Positions 56,741 through 64,000 of a DNA stretch of 64,000 bases are shown here, piece by piece. The stretch is from positions 3,415,001 to 3,479,000 of the forward strand of contig NZ_CP023067.1 of assembly GCF_002288525.1 (NCBI RefSeq). Direction: 5' to 3'. Source of the DNA: Sinorhizobium sojae CCBAU 05684. GTDB lineage: Bacteria; Pseudomonadota; Alphaproteobacteria; Rhizobiales; Rhizobiaceae. The position numbers and the translations under genes are program-made. Under the pieces are notes generated by a model. The model was given only the letters and a program-made list of their open reading frames with translations. It was not told the DNA's origin and did no database searches. Each line of letters starts with the position of its first letter. Position 1 is the first letter of the stretch.

Positions 56741-57550
56741 TTATCTTTGGTTCTGGATGGCGCCATCGGTCTTGACGATGGAGCCCGACTTGATGACCTG
56801 GATGCTTGGCTGACCGTCGCCGCTGAGCAGGTAGTCGGCCGCGCCGGTGTCGGCTTCCTGGGCATCTGCGACGCTGCGTAGCGCCAGCGAGATGCGCTCG
56901 GCCATCTGTTGGGCGACGGTCATCACCTTCGATTGCTCCGGCGTCAATTCGAGTGTCGCCGTCGTGCCGAGGACGGACTTGGAGCCGTCTTCCTTCACCT
57001 CCACCTGCTGGTCGATCGCCAGCACCCGGACATTGCTGAGCACCGTTTCGGTCAGGTAGATCCCGTTGCCGTCGGACTTGCGCACCATGATGACGTCGAC
57101 CCGGTCGTTCGGCAGGATGAAGCCGCCGGCCCCGGTCGCGACCGTGATCTCGGTCGCGACGGCCCGTTTTCCGGCGGGCAGCAGCGACGACATGATGCGG
57201 CTGGATGAATCGGCGATCTTTTCCGGCCGAACCGGTTCGCCATTGAAGATCGGCAGGCGCACCACGGCGCCGGAGAGATCGTCGACCGCCGCCGGCCGGT
57301 TCTCCTCGGTGATCATGCCCTCGGCTACACTCTCCTTCGGCCAGGCCATCCAATGGATGGAATCGCCCCCGAGCCGTGCACCCACGGGCAGGCTCTTGCT
57401 GGCAACGAGCACATTAATGGTCGGCTCCCGTTCGATGACGGGCGCGGCGATTTGCGGTGCCCGGCCGCGGGTGAGCTTCATCGCGAGCAGCCCGGCCATT
57501 GCCGCCGAGCCGACGGCCACCGCCAGAATAATGATGCGCACCGGTTTCAT
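56741..57550 (-). CDS. cpaB: Flp pilus assembly protein CpaB (RcpC)
   Basis: 269 residues. A single N-terminal membrane anchor is followed by a SAF domain (INVLVASKSLPVGARLGGDS) and the RcpC region (FILPNDRVDVIMVRKSDG). It is a periplasmic component of the Flp apparatus. The stop is 6 bp before the cpaC start, so it is co-transcribed with it. Confidence 0.92.
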   Translation of the reverse strand: MKPVRIIILAVAVGSAAMAGLLAMKLTRGRAPQIAAPVIEREPTINVLVASKSLPVGARLGGDSIHWMAWPKESVAEGMITEENRPAAVDDLSGAVVRLPIFNGEPVRPEKIADSSSRIMSSLLPAGKRAVATEITVATGAGGFILPNDRVDVIMVRKSDGNGIYLTETVLSNVRVLAIDQQVEVKEDGSKSVLGTTATLELTPEQSKVMTVAQQMAERISLALRSVADAQEADTGAADYLLSGDGQPSIQVIKSGSIVKTDGAIQNQR

Positions 57551-57685
57551 GATCTACCCAAGCCCCTAGAAATCCCAGGGGCCAGATTGATCAGCAATTG
57601 GTGTAATTATGGTTAACGAGCTGCTTATATAGATGGTTAACAAATACAGATAGAACCGAGCGGAGCAACGCTCTTTCCGGGCGAA

Positions 57686-58198
57686 CTACGATAGCTGCGC
57701 AAAGGCCGCCTGCATCAGCGGCGACGACGGGTAGGAAGCAAAGCCGCCGAGAGCGATCGCAACGCCGTAGGGTATCTTTTTCGCGGTCAGCAACAGCTGA
57801 GGAAACTGGATACCGCTTGCCAGGATCGTGTTCTCCTGCCTGCGAAGGAGGAGAATGAAGAGCGTCAACAGACCCCCAAAGAGCGCGACGTAAATAAGGA
57901 ATGTAACGAGCGAAGCATTCAGCCCGAACCAGACGGCGCTAGCGGTAAGAAGCTTGGCGTCGCCACCGCCCATAACATTCGCAGCGAATAGGGCGAAACA
58001 AACGGCAAAGACCAAGACCGCTGCAGCGATGTGAAATCCGATCTGCACTATTCCGAAGCCGGCCAAGGGCGCTAAAAGGACAAATGCACCTAAAAGGACA
58101 GCAGACACCCGATTGGGAATTGTCATTGTCAAGAGGTCCGTGACGGCCGCAAGAGCTAGACAAAACGGAAATACAACGAAAGCAGCAGCAATGGCCAT
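57686..58198 (-). CDS. cpaA: Prepilin peptidase CpaA (TadV)
   Basis: A 170-residue A24-family aspartyl peptidase with about six membrane helices. The two catalytic aspartates lie in AVTDLLTMTIPNR and VMGGGDAKLL. It cleaves and methylates the Flp pilin and pseudopilins. I chose ATG 58198 (MAIAAAFVVFPF), which has GGAG upstream. It stands 135 bp before cpaB; that gap holds two TTAAC motifs. Confidence 0.9.
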   Translation of the reverse strand: MAIAAAFVVFPFCLALAAVTDLLTMTIPNRVSAVLLGAFVLLAPLAGFGIVQIGFHIAAAVLVFAVCFALFAANVMGGGDAKLLTASAVWFGLNASLVTFLIYVALFGGLLTLFILLLRRQENTILASGIQFPQLLLTAKKIPYGVAIALGGFASYPSSPLMQAAFAQLS

Positions 58199-58275
58199 TT
58201 CAACGCTCCGAAGCCGCTTTCCGCCCAAAGTAATCGGGCGGGCGGCGCAACAGTGCTATGGTAGTTCGAGACGAG

Positions 58276-58308
58276 AAAAGGGGCCGCTTCAGAGACTGAA
58301 TCGACCCC
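58276..58308 (-). terminator. Terminator of pilA
   Basis: On the minus strand GGGGTCGATTCAG pairs with CTGAAGCGGCCCC (one mismatch) around TCT, followed by TTTT. It lies between pilA and cpaA, allowing much more pilin mRNA than machinery mRNA. Confidence 0.7.
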
Positions 58309-58332
58309 CTCACTCAGCCGAGAGCGAACGAC

Positions 58333-58515
58333 TTAGAGCGCGGTTTCGGCTGCGGTCAGTTCGCCGCCAATGGCGTTGAATACGTTCTCAAGGCTGTCGC
58401 CGACCGTCGTGGCGCCGGCGATCAGAGCGACGGAGATGAGAGCTGCGATCAGGCCGTATTCGATTGCGGTTGCACCGGATTCGTCTTTCAGCAGGCGAGC
58501 GAAAATGGTCTTCAT
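58333..58515 (-). CDS. pilA: Flp-type major pilin
   Basis: 60 residues, typical Flp prepilin. A short basic leader ends DESG, and cleavage before ATAIEYGLIAA is expected, followed by one hydrophobic helix that packs in the pilus shaft. ATG 58515 follows AGGAGAA. It is the first gene of the minus-strand pilus set, has its own terminator, and has a CtrA-like site about 110 bp upstream. Confidence 0.95.
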   Translation of the reverse strand: MKTIFARLLKDESGATAIEYGLIAALISVALIAGATTVGDSLENVFNAIGGELTAAETAL

Positions 58516-58624
58516 GGGAGTTCTCCTAACTTCACTTGTTGTCAGCACTTCCGCCAACTGTTGCCGTTGATCGGATGCCCCTGAATTTAGAAGGGCCCAA
58601 TTGCCATCGGCTTAAGGAATCCGG

Positions 58625-58640
58625 TTAGCGTCCAGTTAAC
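58625..58640. promoter_or_regulatory. CtrA-like site upstream of pilA
   Basis: TTAGCGTCCAGTTAAC is TTAG-N7-TTAAC, one base from the CtrA consensus TTAA-N7-TTAAC. It lies in the divergent region between pilA and the secretin-N-domain gene. CtrA controls pilA in Caulobacter, so cell-cycle control of this pilus is a reasonable inference. Confidence 0.6.
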
Positions 58641-58766
58641 GCATGCCCGTTTTTCGTTAGGTAAATGACCGGGAAAGGAATGCGGTAAACTGCGCCGTGC
58701 AAACGTAACCATTCATTCACCAAAAGGCGCCAAGATGCGGGCCATCATTCGCCATCGGGAAGCGCC

Positions 58767-59192
58767 ATGAAAACGTCACTTGCGGCCGGGCAGGCCGCCA
58801 CGCTCGCACTGACAATCGCCGGATTTCTTGCGGTTTCCGCACCAGCGGGCGCGCAGGCGGCCGAAGAGATGATGCGCGTCTATATGGATCACGCGCGCGT
58901 TCTGAAACTGGATCGCCCGGTGAGCAAGGTGATCATCGGCAATTCCGATGTCGCGGATGCGACCGTTGCGGACGCGAAGACGATCGTGCTGACGGGGCGC
59001 AATTTCGGCACGACGAATCTCGTCATCCTCGACCAGGACGGCAACGCCATCGTCGACGAGCGCATTCTCGTGTCGATCGACGAAGGCAATACGCTCCGCG
59101 TCTACAAGCAGACCGCGCGCACCGTCTATTCCTGCTCGCCCAATTGCGAGCGCCACGTCGAGCGCGAGGCAGCGGCCTCGACCAGTGATTGA
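58767..59192 (+). CDS. Secretin N-terminal-domain pilus protein (CpaC-N-like, standalone)
   Basis: 141 residues. A signal peptide ends near ASAGAQA-type sequence (PAGAQAAEE). The rest is a pilus-assembly N domain (VLKLDRPVSKVIIGNSDVAD, LTGRNFGTTNLVILD) like the first domain of CpaC, without any secretin part. Two late cysteines (YSCSPNCER) could form a disulfide. It is transcribed away from pilA and heads the plus-strand pseudopilin genes, so it probably works at the pilus base. Confidence 0.85.
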   Translation: MKTSLAAGQAATLALTIAGFLAVSAPAGAQAAEEMMRVYMDHARVLKLDRPVSKVIIGNSDVADATVADAKTIVLTGRNFGTTNLVILDQDGNAIVDERILVSIDEGNTLRVYKQTARTVYSCSPNCERHVEREAAASTSD

Positions 59193-59351
59193 GGAATCCA
59201 AAACCACTAAAATTCTTCGGGTCGCCGCAAACGAATTTTCAACAGTCGCGGCTTAATCTTGCGCGGATCGATTGCACAGGCGCAGGATGCCGGCGGATGC
59301 AGATGCGTTTTCCACCGCCCCGGTACGCACGCGACATGATGGAACGGCGGA

Positions 59352-59972
59352 ATGTCGACAGAAACGAAAGCATGCATGCGTAAGCGCGCACGGCGCGGTC
59401 TCTTTCCTCGACTCATCGGCGACAGGAAGGGTGCGACGGCGATCGAATTCGCCATTCTCGCCTTGCCCTTCTTCCTCATCGTCTTCGCGTCGATCGAGAC
59501 ATTCGTCGCCTTTGCCGGCGAGCAATTGCTGGCGAACGCGACCGATACGCTCGCACGCAAAATCCGCACCGGCGAAATCACCTTCAATCAGGGCAAGTCG
59601 ACGGACATGACCGAGGCGGAGTTCCGCCAGGCCTTTTGCGACGAAATCTCCATCCTGATGACCTGTTCTTCGACCGAGGTCAGCCAGCCGCAGAAGCTCT
59701 TCCTCGATGTCCGCGAGATCACGCACCTGACAACGATCCCGGCGGCGGTGCCGCGGGTCGGTTCTTCCTCGTCCTCCGATCTCGACACCAGCGGCTTTAA
59801 GTTCGCACCGGGCGATGCGGCAAGCTTCACCATGTTGCGCGCCTATTATCGCTGGGAGGTCATCACCGATCTCGTCCGGCCCTATGTCACCAATCTGCGC
59901 CCCGCCGGCACAAGCATGCCGCGGGATTTCCTGATGGTCGCCACCGCGACTTTCCGAAACGAGAACTATTGA
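59352..59972 (+). CDS. TadE/TadG-like pseudopilin 1
   Basis: 206 residues. The N-terminal TadE-like segment is GATAIEFAILALPFFLIVF, a single membrane helix with the conserved Glu, followed by a periplasmic domain with a Cys pair (AFCDEISILMTC). These minor pilins are processed by CpaA and needed for pilus assembly or surface attachment. It is 8 bp before the second pseudopilin gene. Confidence 0.85.
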   Translation: MSTETKACMRKRARRGLFPRLIGDRKGATAIEFAILALPFFLIVFASIETFVAFAGEQLLANATDTLARKIRTGEITFNQGKSTDMTEAEFRQAFCDEISILMTCSSTEVSQPQKLFLDVREITHLTTIPAAVPRVGSSSSSDLDTSGFKFAPGDAASFTMLRAYYRWEVITDLVRPYVTNLRPAGTSMPRDFLMVATATFRNENY

Positions 59973-59979
59973 GGACGCC

Positions 59980-60594
59980 ATGAGACGGTCTGATAGATCT
60001 TCGTTCAGCCGGCGCCTATTCGGAGCCCTGCCGTTCCGCGGCGTTTCATTTGAGGCTCTGACCCGGTTCTTTCGCGACCGGCGCGGCGTCGGCGGGGTCG
60101 AATTCGCGATCGTCGCGCCGCTCCTGATCATGACCTATATCGGCGCCTTCGAGCTCTCGCTCGGCTTCACCGTGCTGCGTAAGGTCGCGCGCGCCTCGAG
60201 CGCCGTCGCCGATATCGTCTCCCAGGAACAGGATGTGAACAAAGCCTTTCTCGACGACATGAAGAATATTGTCGAAAGCATCCTCGCCCCCTATGAAAGC
60301 TCGAACTACACGCTGAAGATCACCGGCATTCAGGTCACCGGAACGACGACCGGAAAGGTCGTATGGTCGCGCGACCAGGCCGGCGGAACGCCCTATGCGG
60401 CGAATTCCACGGCCGCCGTCCCGGCGGAAATGGATGCCGTAAACGCCTTCGTCGTGCGTACCGAGCTCGTCCTTCCCCACAAGCTTCTGCTCTTTGCGCC
60501 TAACCTCGACAGCACCGTAAGCACGATCGACCTTTCCAAGACGGCCTATTACCGCCAGCGCTTTGGCACGACGATAGCCTGCACGGATTGCTGA
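59980..60594 (+). CDS. TadE/TadF-like pseudopilin 2
   Basis: 204 residues. The TadE-type helix is [19 protein letters not shown] near 40, preceded by an unusually long basic leader, and followed by a periplasmic domain ending in CTDC. It is paired with the gene 8 bp upstream. The larger TadG protein often found with them is not in this window. Confidence 0.86.
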   Translation: MRRSDRSSFSRRLFGALPFRGVSFEALTRFFRDRRGVGGVEFAIVAPLLIMTYIGAFELSLGFTVLRKVARASSAVADIVSQEQDVNKAFLDDMKNIVESILAPYESSNYTLKITGIQVTGTTTGKVVWSRDQAGGTPYAANSTAAVPAEMDAVNAFVVRTELVLPHKLLLFAPNLDSTVSTIDLSKTAYYRQRFGTTIACTDC

Positions 60595-60706
60595 TCCGAC
60601 GCCACGCAGCCATCGCATCCCCCATCGGGCTCAATTGCATTGGCCGAGCCGGCACGCTATCTCTGCCGGCGCGGTTTGTCGTCGCGCTCGTTCTCCCAGG
60701 TGTCTC

Positions 60707-61927
60707 ATGGCGCGTGCTTTTCTCTTTGTTCTCGACTCTTTTGGCATTGGCGGTGCGCCGGATGCGGAAGCCTTCGGCGATCTCGGTGCCGACACGTTTG
60801 GGCACATCGCGGAATTCTGCGCTGCCGGCGCCGGCGATCGCGCGGGCCTCCGGGAAGGTCCGTTGCATCTTCCCAATATGTCGGCGCTCGGCCTGGTCCA
60901 TGCCGCCAGGCTCGCGACCGGGCGGCTTCCGGCCGGCGTGCCGGTGCCGGAACGGGTCTATGGCGTCTATGGCGCGGCAAGCGAGGTCTCGCGTGGCAAG
61001 GATACCCCCTCCGGCCACTGGGAGATTGCCGGCACGCCGGTGAAGTTCGATTGGGGCTATTTCCCGGCGGAAGGCGATGCCTTCCCCCCCGAACTCGTCG
61101 AAGCAATCTGCCGCGAGGGCGATATTGCGGGCATTCTCGGCAACGGCCACGCCTCCGGAACGGACATCATCGCCCGCCATGGCGAAGAGCACATGCTGAC
61201 GGGCAAGCCGATCTGCTACACATCCTCGGACTCGGTCTTCCAGATCGCGGCCCACGAACAGAGTTTCGGTCTAGGGCGGCTCCTCGGGCTCTGCCAGGTC
61301 GTTCGCCGGCTCGTCGACGCCTACAATATCGGCCGGGTGATTGCCCGCCCCTTCGTCGGCGACAACGCCGGAAATTTCACCCGTACCGGCAACCGCCGCG
61401 ACTATTCTGTGCTGCCGCCGGAACCGACGATCCTGGATCGGCTGATGGAGGCCGGTCGGACGGTGCATGCGATCGGCAAGATCGGCGATATCTTCGCGCA
61501 TCAGGGTGTGACCAGGCTCACCAAGGCCAATGGCAATATGGCGCTATTCGATGCGAGCCTCGCGGCGATCGAAGAGGCGGCAGACGGCGACCTCGTCTTC
61601 ACCAATTTCGTCGATTTCGACATGCTCTACGGCCATCGTCGCGATGTGCCCGGCTATGCCGCGGCGCTGGAGGCCTTTGACGCGCGCCTGCCCGACCTCG
61701 ATCGTCGCCTGAAGCCGGGCGACATGGTGATCCTCACCGCCGACCACGGCTGCGATCCGACCTGGCGCGGCACCGACCACACTCGCGAGCGCGTGCCCGT
61801 GCTGATGTTCGGGCCGTCGCTCAGGAGTCGCTCTTTCGGCATCGCCAACAGTTTCGCCCATATCGGCGAAACCGTCGCCAGACATCTCGGCATCGCGCCG
61901 GGCGCACATGGGAGAAGCCTTATTTGA
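60707..61927 (+). CDS. deoB: Phosphopentomutase
   Basis: 406 residues, normal DeoB length. Manganese-site and catalytic motifs: [17 protein letters not shown] at the N-terminus, [13 protein letters not shown] near 95, [13 protein letters not shown] near 305 and [18 protein letters not shown] near 345. It converts (deoxy)ribose-1-phosphate from the phosphorylases at 30150-32274 to the 5-phosphate form. ATG 60707 follows AGG; a longer TTG reading adds 24 unrelated residues. Confidence 0.96.
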   Translation: MARAFLFVLDSFGIGGAPDAEAFGDLGADTFGHIAEFCAAGAGDRAGLREGPLHLPNMSALGLVHAARLATGRLPAGVPVPERVYGVYGAASEVSRGKDTPSGHWEIAGTPVKFDWGYFPAEGDAFPPELVEAICREGDIAGILGNGHASGTDIIARHGEEHMLTGKPICYTSSDSVFQIAAHEQSFGLGRLLGLCQVVRRLVDAYNIGRVIARPFVGDNAGNFTRTGNRRDYSVLPPEPTILDRLMEAGRTVHAIGKIGDIFAHQGVTRLTKANGNMALFDASLAAIEEAADGDLVFTNFVDFDMLYGHRRDVPGYAAALEAFDARLPDLDRRLKPGDMVILTADHGCDPTWRGTDHTRERVPVLMFGPSLRSRSFGIANSFAHIGETVARHLGIAPGAHGRSLI

Positions 61928-62898
61928 CTGCACATCTGAAGAAGGCCGAGCTGCATTGCCATATCGAAGGCGCCACGCCGCCGGAACTCGCATTGCGGCA
62001 GGCACGGAAATACGGGATCGAAACCGGCGACATCATTCGCGAAAAGGCCTATGTCTGGGACGATTTCACCAATTTCGTGTACTGCTACGACGCCGTCGCC
62101 TCGCTGTTCCGCACCGAGGGCGACTATGCGCTTCTCGCCGAGACCTACCTGACGGAACTTGCCGAAGCCGGGACGATCTATAGCGAGATCATCGTCTCGC
62201 CCGATCACGGCAACACGATCGGATTGGGTGCCGATGCCTATATCGAGGGGCTGGCGGCCGGCATGGAAGCCGCCCGGGAAAAAACCGGGATCGAGTCGCG
62301 CATGTTGATCACCGGCATTCGCCATCTCGGACCGGAATCGGTGGTGAGAACCGCGGAGTATGCAGCGATGCGCCGCCACCCACTGGTCACGGGCTTTAAT
62401 CTCGCGGGCGAAGAACGCATGCACAGCGTCGCCGAATTCGCCCGCGCCTTCGACATCGTGCGCGATGCCGGTCTCGGGCTCACCATTCACGCCGGCGAAC
62501 TTTCCGGCGCCTTCAGCGTGCGTGATGCGCTCGACCATGTGCGCCCGTCGCGCATCAGCCACGGTGTCAGAGCGATCGAGGAGGGCGACCTTGTCAAACG
62601 CCTGGCCGACGAGGGCGTGGTGCTGGAGGTCTGCCCCGGCTCCAACATCTCCCTTAACGTCTTCCCCGATTTTGCCTCGCACCCCTTGCGCTCGCTTTTC
62701 GAGGCCGGCGTTCGCGTGACGCTCAATTCCGACGACCCGCCCTTCTTCCACACCTCTCTCGCCCAGGAATACGAGATCGCCGCCCATGTGATGGGTTTCG
62801 ACGACAGCGAGATCGACCGGATGACGAGGACGGCCATCGAGGCGGCCTTCGTCGACGAGCCGACAAGGGAGCGATTGCTCGCCGCCTTGCACGTCTAA
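61924..62898 (+). CDS. add: Adenosine deaminase
   Basis: 324 residues. Zinc ligands and catalytic residues: ELHCHIEGA at the start, [10 protein letters not shown] near 190, ISHGV and LNSDDPPFF near 270. It turns adenosine into inosine, feeding purine nucleoside phosphorylase. The start is a TTG that overlaps the deoB stop (TTGA), so it is translationally coupled; the usual N-terminus leaves no room for a later start. Confidence 0.94.
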   Translation: MTAHLKKAELHCHIEGATPPELALRQARKYGIETGDIIREKAYVWDDFTNFVYCYDAVASLFRTEGDYALLAETYLTELAEAGTIYSEIIVSPDHGNTIGLGADAYIEGLAAGMEAAREKTGIESRMLITGIRHLGPESVVRTAEYAAMRRHPLVTGFNLAGEERMHSVAEFARAFDIVRDAGLGLTIHAGELSGAFSVRDALDHVRPSRISHGVRAIEEGDLVKRLADEGVVLEVCPGSNISLNVFPDFASHPLRSLFEAGVRVTLNSDDPPFFHTSLAQEYEIAAHVMGFDDSEIDRMTRTAIEAAFVDEPTRERLLAALHV

Positions 62899-62911
62899 AC
62901 AATCCCCGGAG

Positions 62912-63946
62912 TCAAGCGTCGGCAGGAAGTCCTCCCCTGCTGCCGGAGCCGAGCACCCGGCCGTCGGCATCGAAGCGGTGCATGGCCCCGATCACCGGGG
63001 TAGCGTGGACGATTTCGTCGGGATCATAGCGGTGCTCGCCGAAGAGGCGCACGGTGAGCGGTCCGACCTTTTCGGTTTCGAGATAGACGATGGTGTCGGC
63101 ACCGAGATGTTCGACATGGACGACCTTGCCCGTCCAGTCGCCGCCCTCGCGCGAGAGGCCGATATGTTCCGGGCGGATGCCGACCGTCTTCGCCGATGAG
63201 TCGCCGAAACGCTCGCCCTCGATGAAGTTCATCTGCGGTGAGCCGATGAAACCGGCGACGAAGAGATTGGCGGGGCGATTGTAGAGCTCCATCGGCGAAC
63301 CGACCTGCTCGATGCGGCCGGCGCTCAGAACGACGATCTTGTCGGCAAGCGTCATCGCCTCGACCTGGTCGTGGGTGACATAGATCATCGTCGCCTTGAG
63401 GCTGCGGTGCAGTCGAGCGATCTCGAGCCGTGTATTGACGCGCAGCGCCGCGTCGAGGTTCGAAAGGGGCTCGTCGAAAAGGAACAGCTTCGGCTCGCGC
63501 ACGATCGCGCGGCCGATCGCCACGCGCTGGCGCTGCCCGCCGGAAAGCTCGGCCGGGCGCCGGGCAAGATAGGGCTCAAGCGACAGCATGCCGGCGGCTT
63601 TGGCGATCTTCTCGTCGATCTCGGCTCTCGGTACGCCGGCCTGCTTCAGCCCGAGGCCCATATTGTCTTTGACCGTCAGATGCGGATAGAGCGCATAGGA
63701 CTGGAAGACCATGGCGATGCCGCGCTTGGCGGGCGCGACATGGCCGACCTCGTCGCCGTCGATCCGGACGCTGCCGGAGGTCGCGTCCTCAAGGCCCGCA
63801 ATGGTCCGCAAGAGGGTCGATTTTCCGCAGCCCGAGGGGCCGACGAAGATGACGAATTCGCCGTCCTTCACCTCGAGGTCGATGCCTTTCAGCACCTCAT
63901 GGCCGCCGAAGGCCTTGCGGATGGATTTCAGTTGCAATGATCCCAC
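62912..63946 (-). CDS. UgpC/MalK-type sugar ABC transporter ATPase
   Basis: 344 residues. ABC motifs are Walker [11 protein letters not shown]-loop [10 protein letters not shown], signature [14 protein letters not shown] and Walker [13 protein letters not shown]. The C-terminal TOBE/OB domains of the MalK/UgpC class are present. It powers import of a carbohydrate or polyol with permeases that must lie beyond the window. The sugar is not readable from this subunit. Confidence 0.92.
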   Translation of the reverse strand: MGSLQLKSIRKAFGGHEVLKGIDLEVKDGEFVIFVGPSGCGKSTLLRTIAGLEDATSGSVRIDGDEVGHVAPAKRGIAMVFQSYALYPHLTVKDNMGLGLKQAGVPRAEIDEKIAKAAGMLSLEPYLARRPAELSGGQRQRVAIGRAIVREPKLFLFDEPLSNLDAALRVNTRLEIARLHRSLKATMIYVTHDQVEAMTLADKIVVLSAGRIEQVGSPMELYNRPANLFVAGFIGSPQMNFIEGERFGDSSAKTVGIRPEHIGLSREGGDWTGKVVHVEHLGADTIVYLETEKVGPLTVRLFGEHRYDPDEIVHATPVIGAMHRFDADGRVLGSGSRGGLPADA

Positions 63947-63963
63947 GTGTCGCGCCTCTTCGT

Positions 63964-64000
63964 TTAGAGCTTGACCGGCCCGCCGGTGCGCACGCTTTCG
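63964..64000 (-). CDS. C-terminal fragment of a gene cut by the window edge
   Basis: The last 11 codons read [11 protein letters not shown] then TAA on the minus strand, 17 bp upstream of the ABC ATPase gene. Such an ending is common in Gfo/Idh/MocA oxidoreductases, which often sit in sugar-uptake operons, but 11 residues are too few to assign it. Confidence 0.5.
   Translation of the reverse strand, partial: ESVRTGGPVKL

Overview
The window reads as chromosomal DNA of an alphaproteobacterium of the order Rhizobiales, most likely a Sinorhizobium/Ensifer. The support is a 23S rRNA with a rhizobial helix-9 intervening sequence, many RIME-like intergenic repeats, a SmeAB-type efflux locus, a polA/sRNA/marR arrangement, a Flp/Tad pilus cluster of the cpa type, and CtrA-like TTAA-N7-TTAA motifs. 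No gene was checked against a database; all names come from motifs, lengths, gene order and memory of the families.

Layout. 1-3778: the 3' end of an rRNA operon (ITS, 23S, 5S, initiator tRNA-Met, terminator). 3779-10720: an apparently inserted accessory block. It has a dead IS5-type transposase fragment, then a minus-strand operon for a cytochrome P450, a 2Fe-2S ferredoxin, a ferredoxin reductase and a three-part TRAP transporter. A divergent LysR regulator faces the operon across a perfect 12-3-12 palindrome. 11128-17783: a sodium:solute symporter pair (DUF4212 plus VC_2705-type SSS), a cNMP/CBS/DUF294 protein, a small membrane protein, and an unusual membrane sensor fused to a DnaQ-type exonuclease. 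17883-19411: two decaying genes, a frameshifted patatin phospholipase and a 3-hydroxybutyrate-dehydrogenase-like pseudogene with its middle deleted. 19516-23025: a 1169-residue protein with two tandem copies of a module and a hydrophobic C-terminus, resembling HrpK/HrpF/NolX type III translocators but with no secretion genes nearby. 23401-25620: a P1B metal ATPase behind a textbook MerR-type promoter.

26051-33543: nucleoside uptake and salvage (BMP-type ABC transporter without its binding protein, cytidine deaminase, purine nucleoside phosphorylase, thymidine phosphorylase, an aspartic protease, uracil phosphoribosyltransferase). 33977-39154: RND efflux pump with a TetR regulator and an AcrR-like operator. 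39293-49193: single-domain response regulator, DNA polymerase I, a probable alpha-r15/AbcR small RNA, a MarR regulator, M20 and M17 peptidases, a YbhN-like membrane protein and a TPR lipoprotein. 49583-60594: Flp/Tad pilus genes (pilA, cpaA-F, tadB, tadC on minus; an orphan secretin-N-domain protein and two TadE/F-like pseudopilins on plus). 60707-62898: deoB and add, which complete nucleoside catabolism. 62912-64000: a UgpC/MalK-type sugar ABC ATPase and the last codons of another gene.

How the parts work together. deoB and add at the right end feed and drain the same nucleoside pool as the transporter, cdd, punA, deoA and upp in the middle. The P450 block has uptake, electron transfer, oxidation and regulation in one unit, so it looks like a self-contained catabolic module for an unknown small acid or terpenoid-like substrate. 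The symporter/DUF294/sensor-exonuclease group is the least understood coherent unit in the window.
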